DNA of 8,800 nt from an uncultured Alphaproteobacteria bacterium (GTDB lineage: Bacteria > Pseudomonadota > Alphaproteobacteria > CAAHEQ01 > UBA3637), in the NCBI GenBank assembly GCA_947305835.1, contig CAMZEQ010000024.1, positions 1-8,800 of the forward strand, read 5' to 3'. Positions within the stretch are counted from its first letter, which is position 1; each line of letters opens with the position of its first letter. The translations under genes and the position numbers were made by a program. The notes below the pieces were generated by a model. That model ran no database searches, was not told the origin of the DNA, and saw nothing but the letters and a program-made list of their open reading frames with translations. Below are positions 1 through 6,166 of this stretch, in pieces.

Positions 1-276
1 GCTGCAGCAAGTACTGAATTGTCATTCCCGTTGGGATTACCCAAGGAAATGGGAATCAAAGGTAAGTTATTTTCAGATGCCGGTATGATTGGAAAACCGG
101 ATAGTTATGATCCGAAAGAAACGGAATATTCCCGTAAAATTCGGGTTGGTGTGGGTACAGGAATTTTGTGGTCATCTCCAATGGGGATAATCAATTTAGA
201 TTTCACATATCCGTTAGTGAAAACCAAGTTTGATAAAACAAGAGTTTTCAGGTTAAATTTTGGGAAAGGGTTCTAA
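1..276 (+). CDS. bamA: Outer membrane protein assembly factor BamA, C-terminal fragment
   Basis: This is the last 91 codons of BamA, the Omp85 beta-barrel subunit that inserts outer-membrane proteins; the 5' part lies outside the window. The frame is open from base 1, so the TTG at 19 is an internal codon and not a start. Visible features are a strand pair resembling 'ELSFPLGLP...KGKLFSDAG', then 'RVGVGTGILWSSPMGIINLDFTYPL', the typical penultimate Bac_surface_Ag barrel strands, and a terminal strand ending 'FRLNFGKGF' with the C-terminal Phe of the beta-signal. POTRA domains cannot be seen. The next gene, a Skp homologue, begins one base after the stop, as in many proteobacteria. Identification rests on both the motifs and the synteny with skp, lpxD and lpxA. 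Confidence 0.93.
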   Translation, partial: AAASTELSFPLGLPKEMGIKGKLFSDAGMIGKPDSYDPKETEYSRKIRVGVGTGILWSSPMGIINLDFTYPLVKTKFDKTRVFRLNFGKGF

Positions 277-277
277 A

Positions 278-850
278 ATGAAAAAAATCAAATTAAATCG
301 AAAAATTTCTTTAAGTTCTGCGACTGCATTGGCTGTTGTTTTGTTGGGATGGGGTGTTTATACGATCTCTCGTCCGACAGTGGGTGTTGTTGATTTTAAT
401 ATTGTTCAACAAAAAGCCAAACTTTATCAATTTGTCCAAACCGAACAAAACAAGTATGCAGAACAAGTGCGTGTACGGATTGTGGCTGATTCAAAAGGTA
501 TAGAAGCTGATGCTCAGAAACTGGAAAATCAAAAAGATAAAATGAAAGTGGAAGAATATCAAAGCAAACTTCATGATTTGCAACGTCGTGCTGCCAGAAT
601 TCAGGAAAAGTATCGTCCAGCCATGGAACGCATTATGTTGGCGTCTCAGGTAGCTTTAAACAGTGCCGCAAAGGAAATTTCTCAAGCGGTTGAAAAGACT
701 GCACAACAAAAAGGAATAAAGGTTTTATTGAGCATGAATAATGTATTATATGCATCTAATAAAGCAGACGTGACAGAGGTTTTTGTGAAGAATTTGGACA
801 GGGAAATTCAACAAGTAGCCTATCCGGATCCTTCAAAACTGGGTCAATAA
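278..850 (+). CDS. skp: Skp/OmpH family periplasmic chaperone
   Basis: The product is a 190-residue OmpH/Skp-type protein, expected to hold unfolded outer-membrane proteins in the periplasm and deliver them to BamA. ATG 278 is chosen because it is one base past the bamA stop and follows a purine-rich GGGAAAGGG at 262-270; an upstream TTG at 260 in the same frame would overlap bamA. Residues 14-30 form a hydrophobic segment after a Lys/Arg-rich start, then 'VGVVDFNIV' at 35-43 matches the first beta strand of the family. Residues 45-145 are charged and helical, like the Skp tentacles, and 'KGIKVLLSMNNVLYASNKADVTE' matches the C-terminal body strands and helix. No clear signal peptidase site follows the hydrophobic segment, so it may stay membrane-anchored. 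Length is slightly above the usual 160-180 residues. Confidence 0.85.
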   Translation: MKKIKLNRKISLSSATALAVVLLGWGVYTISRPTVGVVDFNIVQQKAKLYQFVQTEQNKYAEQVRVRIVADSKGIEADAQKLENQKDKMKVEEYQSKLHDLQRRAARIQEKYRPAMERIMLASQVALNSAAKEISQAVEKTAQQKGIKVLLSMNNVLYASNKADVTEVFVKNLDREIQQVAYPDPSKLGQ

Positions 851-859
851 GGAGTTACA

Positions 860-1939
860 ATGGCAGATGCACGTTTTTTTCACAAGGTAGAAGGTGGTTT
901 AACTTTAACAAAAATCGCCGAAGTAGGGGAGGTTATTTTACCCGAAGGAATAGACGGGAATAAAGTCTTTCAAGATGTTGCTGATTTGGAAAATGCTACG
1001 CCCGATGATGTCTCATGGGCTTTTATTCCATCTGTTCGAGATGCGTTAAAAACAACAAAAGCGGGGGCTGTAATAGTTCCCGAAAAGTTTAAAGAATTCG
1101 TACCCCAAGGAACAATTGCATTAATTTCAAAAGATGCACATCGTTCATACGGATTGGTGGCCTCTGCTTTTTATCCCAGAACTTTTGAACCAGGTATTTC
1201 ACCGTCAGCTCATGTGGATCCGACAGCACAAATCGGTGCCGGATGCCGTGTTGCTCCGGGAGCGGTCATCGGTAAAAATGTGGTATTGGGTGACGGTTGT
1301 GATATTCATGCCAATGCTGTTTTAGAAGAAGGTGTCCAAATGGGGGCGCTTTGTACTGTGGGGGCCAACGCGACGGTATCGCATTGTATTGCCGGTAATA
1401 AAGTTTATATTTATCCGGGGGCACAAATCGGTCAAGACGGATTTGGTTTTGCCATGTCTGCGGAAAAAGGACCACAAAAATGTCCGCAATTAGGGCGTGT
1501 GATTATCGGAGATGATGTGGAAATTTCATCTTGCACAACAGTGGATCGTGGTGCAATGGGTGATACAATAATCGGTTCCGGAACGCGCATAGATAACCTG
1601 TGTCAAATTGCTCATAATGTCAAGTTGGGTAAATGTTGTGTTATCGTGGCACAAAACGGTATTGCCGGCAGTTGTGAGTTCGGTGATTTCGTTGTTTCCG
1701 GCGGTCAGGCGGGATATGCCGGTCACATAAAGATTGGAAGCGGGGCTCAAATAGCCGCTCAATCCGGTGTCATTTCCAGTGTTGAGCCCATGAAAAAAAT
1801 GATGGGTGCTCCGGCACAAGAAGGGCATGAATTTATGCGTCAAATGGTGGCATTACGCGGCCTGACAAAAAAGAAATCAGAACAAGTTAAAGCCGATGCC
1901 AAAATTTGGTTTTGGAAAAAGTTTTTAAAGAAAGGTTAA
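860..1939 (+). CDS. lpxD: UDP-3-O-(3-hydroxyacyl)glucosamine N-acyltransferase LpxD
   Basis: LpxD transfers the second 3-hydroxyacyl chain from acyl-ACP to the 2-amino group of the UDP-sugar, the third step of lipid A synthesis, at the cytoplasmic side. The 359-residue length is normal. Residues 1-105 form the uridine-binding N-terminal domain, followed by a left-handed beta-helix of hexapeptide repeats at about 115-305 and a short helical C-terminus. Diagnostic motifs are 'IGQDGFGFA' at 190-198, 'CTTVDRGAMGDTIIG' at 225-239 and 'IDNLCQIAHNV' at 244-254. By alignment to E. coli LpxD, His252 corresponds to catalytic His239, and His289 in 'YAGH' to His276. The ATG has a GGAG Shine-Dalgarno at 851-854 and lies 9 bases after skp. 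lpxA follows after 3 bases, with no fabZ between. Confidence 0.97.
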   Translation: MADARFFHKVEGGLTLTKIAEVGEVILPEGIDGNKVFQDVADLENATPDDVSWAFIPSVRDALKTTKAGAVIVPEKFKEFVPQGTIALISKDAHRSYGLVASAFYPRTFEPGISPSAHVDPTAQIGAGCRVAPGAVIGKNVVLGDGCDIHANAVLEEGVQMGALCTVGANATVSHCIAGNKVYIYPGAQIGQDGFGFAMSAEKGPQKCPQLGRVIIGDDVEISSCTTVDRGAMGDTIIGSGTRIDNLCQIAHNVKLGKCCVIVAQNGIAGSCEFGDFVVSGGQAGYAGHIKIGSGAQIAAQSGVISSVEPMKKMMGAPAQEGHEFMRQMVALRGLTKKKSEQVKADAKIWFWKKFLKKG

Positions 1940-1942
1940 AAA

Positions 1943-2731
1943 ATGGTAAAAATTCATCCGTTGAGTGTTGTGGATCCTCAGGCAGAACTGGCCGAAGATG
2001 TTGAAATCGGTCCATTCTGTACAGTGGGGCCCCAAGTGAAAATTGGGGCAGGTACCCGCTTAATGTCACATAATGTGATTGATGGGGATACAGTATTGGG
2101 TGAACGAAATACTTTGTATCCGTTTGCTTCATTGGGGCTCCCTTGCCAACACAAACGCAATAAAGCTACCGATTTGAAACTACGTATTGGGGATGATAAC
2201 GTTTTTCGCGAACATTTCACGGCGCATACAGGATCTGATGTAGATCAAAAAATTACCACGATCGGTTCGCGTAATTGGTTTTTGGTGGCTTCTCATGTGG
2301 CCCATGATTGTGTGGTCGGTGATGATGTTGTGATGAGTAATAATGCCAGTCTGGCGGGGCATGTGACGGTCGGTAATCGCGCGATTATTTCAGGTATGTC
2401 CGGTGTTGTTCAGTTCGCGCATATCGGAGAAGGCGCTATGGTGGGGGCAATGGTTGGTGTAACGAAGGATGTTATTCCTTACGGTATGGTGATGCGCGAC
2501 GGACTGGCCGGATTGAATTTAGTGGGATTACAGCGTGCCGGTATAGATAAAAAATTGATTATGGAACTTCAATCAGCTTATAAAGAACTCTTTTTGGGGG
2601 AAGGTGTGTTGGCAGACAGAATTTCTGAACTTGGTAAGAAATATGCCGATCATCCGTTGATTTCTAAGGTGATTACTTTTTGCCAAAACCCGTCCAGAAA
2701 CGGATTGATGCAACCGGAGAAGAAGAAATGA
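1943..2731 (+). CDS. lpxA: Acyl-ACP--UDP-N-acetylglucosamine O-acyltransferase LpxA (divergent)
   Basis: LpxA starts lipid A synthesis by moving a 3-hydroxyacyl chain from ACP to the 3-position of UDP-GlcNAc. The 262 residues match the family length. A hexapeptide beta-helix covers about 2-185 and a helical C-terminal domain, with 'YKELF' and a 'SRNG' end, covers the rest. His121 in 'SHVAHDC' aligns with catalytic His125 of E. coli; His118, His140 ('LAGH'), Gln157, Asn192 and Arg198 align with H122, H144, Q161, N198 and R204. Several usual residues differ: Val156 replaces H160, the 'QDLKY' loop reads 'QHKRN', the 'GNHA' loop is shortened to 'RDG', and Ala169 replaces the Gly173 acyl ruler. 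The gene starts 3 bases after lpxD and its stop overlaps the lpxI start (ATGA). It is clearly LpxA-family; the precise substrate or chain preference is open. Confidence 0.93.
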   Translation: MVKIHPLSVVDPQAELAEDVEIGPFCTVGPQVKIGAGTRLMSHNVIDGDTVLGERNTLYPFASLGLPCQHKRNKATDLKLRIGDDNVFREHFTAHTGSDVDQKITTIGSRNWFLVASHVAHDCVVGDDVVMSNNASLAGHVTVGNRAIISGMSGVVQFAHIGEGAMVGAMVGVTKDVIPYGMVMRDGLAGLNLVGLQRAGIDKKLIMELQSAYKELFLGEGVLADRISELGKKYADHPLISKVITFCQNPSRNGLMQPEKKK

Positions 2732-3546
2732 AAAAATTGGGGATTATTGCCGGTGCGGGTACCTTGCCACATTGCTTGATTGAAGCATGTGAGCGGATGC
2801 ATCGAGATTTTTATGTCGTTGGCTTAAAAGGTCAGGCAAATCCCAAAGAATATGATAAGGCTTTACCGATGACATGGATTCGCTTGGGGGCTGTCGGGAA
2901 AGCATTTCGGGTTTTTAAAAAAAATAAAGTAGAAGAAGTTGTCTTTATCGGTGCCGTAAGGCGTCCTTCTTTGGTGGGATTGTGGCCGGATTTCAGGGGA
3001 TTCAGATTAATTACCAAATTGGGCTTAAAGGCCTTGGGTGACGATGCTTTATTAAGGGTTATCGTTAAAGAAGTCGAAGCGGACGGGATGAAGGTGGTCG
3101 GTATTGATGAAATTTTACCGCATTTGTTGGCTAAAAAGGGCGTTTATACGCGACGGGTGCCGACAGTTCAAGATTCTGTGGATATCAAAAGAGGGGTGGA
3201 AGTAGCCCGTTTATTGGGTAAAGCAGATGTGGGACAAAGTGTCATTGTACAACAAGGTCTTGTTTTGGCATTAGAAGGAATAGAAGGAACTGATGCTTTG
3301 ATTCGTCGTTCCTCGCAATTAAAGCGTAAAGGGGATGGTGGTGTTTTGGTTAAAATGTGTAAACCGGAACAAGATCGTCGGGTGGATTTACCGACTATCG
3401 GACCCCAAACTGTTCAGGCGGTTAAAAATGCCGGTTTCGGGGGAATTGCCGTTCAGGCCGGTGCCGTCTTGATTTCACAAAGTGAACAAACCGTTAAGTT
3501 GGCCGATCGTCTGGGAATGTTTATTGTAGGAGTAGAAGCAAAATGA
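2728..3546 (+). CDS. lpxI: UDP-2,3-diacylglucosamine pyrophosphatase LpxI
   Basis: LpxI (formerly DUF1009) hydrolyses UDP-2,3-diacylglucosamine to lipid X and UMP, replacing LpxH in alphaproteobacteria. The 272-residue product opens with 'KLGIIAGAGTLPHCLIE', the family's N-terminal Rossmann-like signature. 'VVFIGAVRRPSL' lies at 71-82, 'GDDALLR' at 104-110 with the following 'EVEADGMKVVGIDEIL', and 'KPEQDRRVDLPTIGP' at 212-226, the conserved acidic catalytic region; Asp216 is probably the residue equivalent to the essential Asp225 described for Caulobacter LpxI. ATG 2728 is chosen since it overlaps the lpxA stop as ATGA and has GGAGAAG upstream; an in-frame TTG at 2680 would run 16 codons into lpxA. 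The 3' end overlaps lpxB by another ATGA, so translation is probably coupled through the lipid A genes. Confidence 0.96.
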   Translation: MKKLGIIAGAGTLPHCLIEACERMHRDFYVVGLKGQANPKEYDKALPMTWIRLGAVGKAFRVFKKNKVEEVVFIGAVRRPSLVGLWPDFRGFRLITKLGLKALGDDALLRVIVKEVEADGMKVVGIDEILPHLLAKKGVYTRRVPTVQDSVDIKRGVEVARLLGKADVGQSVIVQQGLVLALEGIEGTDALIRRSSQLKRKGDGGVLVKMCKPEQDRRVDLPTIGPQTVQAVKNAGFGGIAVQAGAVLISQSEQTVKLADRLGMFIVGVEAK

Positions 3547-4682
3547 CTTTGCGTGTGTACTTGATTGCGGGTGAACCATCCGGGGATTTATTGGGATCTC
3601 GCCTTATGCGTGCACTTAAAAAGCAAACACATGAACAAATTGAATTTATGGGGGTCGGCGGTGAAACCATGCACGATGAGGGGTTAAAATCTTTGTTTGA
3701 TATTCGTGATTTGGCCGTGATGGGCTTTTTTGAAGTGCTCCCCAGTATTCCAAAAATTTTGCGTCATTTAAACGAAATTGTGGCCGATATTCAAAAGAAA
3801 AAACCGGATATCGTCATGACCATCGACAGCTATTCTTTTTCTATTCGGGTACATAAAAAATTGAAAAAGTTAAATTTGGGGATTCCGCATGTTCATTGTG
3901 TTGCACCGCAAGTATGGGCTTGGAAAGCAGGAAGGGCAAAAATTTTACCCCAATATATAGACCATTTGTTTTGTTTGTTACCGGGTGAAGAAAAGTATTT
4001 TAAGCCCTATGGTTTAAAAACAACATTTATCGGACATCCCGTAACAGAAGGTGGAGCCGATAAGGGCTCTTCTAAACGTTTTCGGCAAAAGTATAATCTG
4101 AAAAAATCTACCCAAGTTTTGGTCTTGTTACCCGGCAGTCGAAAAAACGAAGTATCACGCCTGATGCCTGTTTTTAAACAAGCCTGTGAACAATTACACA
4201 AAACGCATCCGCATTTGTTTGTGGTGATACCATCGGTGAAAACCGTGACACCGATCGTTTGTGAAATGCTGAAACATTGGCATGTGCCGCACACGGTTGT
4301 TTTGGGTGAAAAAAAACGTTATGATGCTTTTGCAGCGGCTGATGTTGCTATTGCAGCCAGCGGGACGGTCAGTTTGGAACTGGCTTTGGCAAAAGTACCG
4401 CATTTGATTGCGTATCGTGTGCATCCGATTACGGGGTGGTTAGCCAGGAAATTACTTAAAATTCGTTTTGCGAATTTGATCAATTTATTACAAAATAAAG
4501 AAGTTATTCCTGAGCTTTTACAGGAAAAATGTACTGTTCAAAATTTGGTTCGAACAACAGAAAAATTGTTTCAATCACCTGACCAAAATGTTCAAAAAAG
4601 TTTGGATAAATTGGCGGGGAAGAAATTGCCATCTGAGACAATGGCGCAGGTTTTAATTCATATTGCAAAGGATGAAGAATGA
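3543..4682 (+). CDS. lpxB: Lipid-A-disaccharide synthase LpxB
   Basis: LpxB, a GT19 family glycosyltransferase at the inner face of the inner membrane, joins lipid X and UDP-2,3-diacylglucosamine into the beta-1,6 disaccharide. The 379-residue length is standard. Motifs are 'IAGEPSGDLLG' at 8-18, 'LAVMGFFEVLP' at 57-67, 'PQVWAWKAGR' at 122-131, 'FIGHPVTEG' at 162-170, 'LLPGSRKNEV' at 195-204 and 'AASGTVSLELALAKVP' at 271-286. Asp95 and Arg200 align with E. coli Asp98 and Arg201, both reported essential. The loop just after Asp95 reads 'SYSF' where 'APDF' or 'SPDF' is common, a mild deviation. Both ends use ATGA overlaps, with lpxI upstream and fzlA downstream. Confidence 0.97.
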   Translation: MTLRVYLIAGEPSGDLLGSRLMRALKKQTHEQIEFMGVGGETMHDEGLKSLFDIRDLAVMGFFEVLPSIPKILRHLNEIVADIQKKKPDIVMTIDSYSFSIRVHKKLKKLNLGIPHVHCVAPQVWAWKAGRAKILPQYIDHLFCLLPGEEKYFKPYGLKTTFIGHPVTEGGADKGSSKRFRQKYNLKKSTQVLVLLPGSRKNEVSRLMPVFKQACEQLHKTHPHLFVVIPSVKTVTPIVCEMLKHWHVPHTVVLGEKKRYDAFAAADVAIAASGTVSLELALAKVPHLIAYRVHPITGWLARKLLKIRFANLINLLQNKEVIPELLQEKCTVQNLVRTTEKLFQSPDQNVQKSLDKLAGKKLPSETMAQVLIHIAKDEE

Positions 4683-5359
4683 TAAATAAGAACTTGTTTT
4701 TATATCATTTTCCTTTAGATCCGTTCTGTCGAAAGGTTCGCTTGACATTGTTGGAAAAAGGGGCACCGGTTCAGTTGGTTTTAACAAAAACTTGGGAAAG
4801 AGACGAACGATTTTTACAGGTGAATCCTTTGGGAACAATTCCTGTTTTATATGAAGCGGATGGATACTCTTTGGCGGGACATCAAGCAATTTGCGAATAC
4901 CTGAATGAAACACAATTAACACCGAATTTGTTGGGCGAAACCCCCAGAGGACGCGCCGAAGTGCGTCGTTTGACCGATTGGTTCGATGGTCCTTTTTATC
5001 AGGATGTTGTTTATCCTATTTTATTGGAACGAGTTTTGAAAGTTATCGGAACGCACGAAGCACCGGATGCATCCTTAATTCGGGCAGGGCGTGAAAATTT
5101 GGGGAAATATTTAAAATATATTGATTGGTTAGCTGGCCGTCGTTCTTTTTTGGGAGGACGTAATTTATCCTTTGCAGATTTAGCCGGTGCTGCCCATTTA
5201 TCTGTTTTGGATTATTTGGGGGAATTAAATTGGCAAGGTTGTTCGGATGCGGCTTTATGGTATGCCAAGATTAAATCACGGCCGACTTTTTCACCTTTAT
5301 TGGATGATCAACTGGCCGGTATTTTACCTGTGCCGCATTATCAGGATTTGGATTTTTAG
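4679..5359 (+). CDS. fzlA: FtsZ-binding GST-fold protein FzlA
   Basis: The 226 residues form a glutathione S-transferase fold: a thioredoxin-like N-domain at about 5-78 ('LYHFPLDPFCRKVRL', 'NPLGTIPVL' at 49-57, 'AICEYL' at 70-75) and a helical C-domain with 'SFADLAGAAHLSVLDYLG' at 164-181. Features recalled for Caulobacter FzlA are present: Trp39 in 'TWER' (W38 there), 'RAEVRRLTDWFD' at 92-103, 'YIDWLAGRRSFLGG' at 147-160, 'WYAKIKSRP', and the extreme C-terminal 'PHYQDLDF', whose Asp matches the D227 region of the FtsZ-interaction surface. FzlA curves FtsZ filaments and promotes constriction and is not a detoxifying transferase. It starts inside the lpxB stop (ATGA), tying its translation to lipid A synthesis. 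It is the only gene here, apart from one broken ORF, that ends in TAG. A generic GST is the alternative, but the C-terminal tail argues against it. Confidence 0.85.
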   Translation: MINKNLFLYHFPLDPFCRKVRLTLLEKGAPVQLVLTKTWERDERFLQVNPLGTIPVLYEADGYSLAGHQAICEYLNETQLTPNLLGETPRGRAEVRRLTDWFDGPFYQDVVYPILLERVLKVIGTHEAPDASLIRAGRENLGKYLKYIDWLAGRRSFLGGRNLSFADLAGAAHLSVLDYLGELNWQGCSDAALWYAKIKSRPTFSPLLDDQLAGILPVPHYQDLDF

Positions 5360-5365
5360 GAGGGG
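5358..5365 (+). promoter_or_regulatory. Shine-Dalgarno setting the GTG start of the lipoprotein
   Basis: AGGAGGGG overlaps the TAG stop of fzlA and sits 3 bases before the GTG codon at 5369-5371. It is strong and supports a GTG start encoding the Lys-Lys signal peptide. It also shows that TAG here is a real stop, because the downstream ORF is in the same frame yet has its own ribosome site. Confidence 0.75.
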
Positions 5366-5368
5366 AAA

Positions 5369-5767
5369 GTGAAAAAAATATTCTGTTTGTTTTTATTGTT
5401 GTCGGGATGTTCATTGGTCGATGAAGGTCAAAAAACTTTTTATTGGCAACGTCCGAATACCGGTGTCGCATGGTTTGCCAAAGATCATAACGAGTGTATG
5501 AAAGAAGCAGATTGGTTTCCGATTCAATGGCCGGGATGGCCCTGGGATTGGGGGGAGCCCGGACCGTTAAATTTGAGATTTGATAATGATGCCGGAAATG
5601 GTGTGTGGGCTCAATTTATTCCTTACCCCGGCGCGAAACCTGTTCACGTAAATTATGCCTATGGTGATTGGTCTGTAGATTATGCCGATTATCAAGATTG
5701 CATGGAAAGACGTCATTATACCCAGCGGATGGCGCCCCGAGTTAATTATCAGGTTTTTCCGCAATAA
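5369..5767 (+). CDS. Trp-rich small lipoprotein, unknown function
   Basis: This 132-residue protein starts at GTG. The first 14 residues are a lipoprotein signal: two Lys, a hydrophobic run and a lipobox Leu11-Ser12-Gly13-Cys14, so Cys14 should be lipidated and cleaved by signal peptidase II. The mature part has nine Trp residues (26, 35, 49, 54, 57, 59, 61, 80, 101), with a dense 'WPGWPWDWGEPGP' stretch at 54-66, and two further cysteines: Cys43 in 'DHNECMKEA' and Cys111 in 'YQDCMERR'. The pattern of an N-terminal D...C...A and a later CMExR is one I associate with small alphaproteobacterial envelope lipoproteins, but I cannot name a family. It lies 9 bases after fzlA and 9 before the glycosyltransferase, so it is probably co-transcribed. 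An envelope role is likely; the function is unknown. Confidence 0.8.
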   Translation: MKKIFCLFLLLSGCSLVDEGQKTFYWQRPNTGVAWFAKDHNECMKEADWFPIQWPGWPWDWGEPGPLNLRFDNDAGNGVWAQFIPYPGAKPVHVNYAYGDWSVDYADYQDCMERRHYTQRMAPRVNYQVFPQ

Positions 5768-5776
5768 GGAGTAGAT

Positions 5777-6127
5777 ATGTCTAAAACGATTATGCAGGTT
5801 TTGCCTTCTTTAAAACAAGGTGGTGTGGAAACAGGTACAATTGAAATTGCGGCCGCATTGCAACGCAAAAAAATTCCCAATATTGTTGTTTCTGATGGCG
5901 GTCCGATGGTAGAGCAATTAAAAAAGATTGGCGTTAAACATTTTCAATTGCCGGTACACAGTAAAAATCCTTTTCGTATGTGGCTGAATTCCAAAAAATT
6001 GGCTCGTATTGCCTTGGAAAACGATGTGGCCTTAATGCATGTTCGTTCTCGGGCGCCGGCTTGGAGCGTTAAATGGGCCAGTCGTAAAACAGGTATTCCT
6101 TTTATTTCGTCTTACCAGGGTATGTAG
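5777..6127 (+). CDS. N-terminal glycosyltransferase fragment, ends at TAG
   Basis: This 116-residue piece would be made if the amber codon terminates translation. It covers the acceptor-side Rossmann domain up to 'FISSYQG' and lacks the sugar-nucleotide binding EX7E half, so alone it should not be a working GT4 enzyme. The ATG at 5777 has a good ribosome site, so it is certainly the start. Confidence 0.6.
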   Translation: MSKTIMQVLPSLKQGGVETGTIEIAAALQRKKIPNIVVSDGGPMVEQLKKIGVKHFQLPVHSKNPFRMWLNSKKLARIALENDVALMHVRSRAPAWSVKWASRKTGIPFISSYQGM

Positions 6128-6166
6128 GGGATTAAACCAGCCATAAAAAAATGGTATAATCGTGTT

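Noticed and set aside
1526..1843. Minus-strand ORF inside lpxD
   Set aside because: It is antisense to well-conserved LpxD hexapeptide repeats, has no family resemblance and no ribosome site that I can see.
2680..2727. TTG start for LpxI inside lpxA
   Set aside because: It adds 16 residues not found in the family, while ATG 2728 forms the ATGA overlap and begins directly with the family's first strand.
4007..4424. Minus-strand ORFs inside lpxB
   Set aside because: They mirror conserved LpxB motifs and have unusual composition; they are shadows of the real gene.
4679..5359. Ordinary detoxifying glutathione S-transferase
   Set aside because: The C-terminal 'HYQDLDF' tail, the 'TWER' Trp and overall pattern match FzlA, which is not a detoxifying enzyme.
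6125..6127. Global reassignment of TAG as a sense codon
   Set aside because: fzlA ends at TAG (5357-5359) right after the family's terminal DLDF tail, and the next in-frame gene has its own strong ribosome site and lipoprotein signal, so TAG acts as a stop there.
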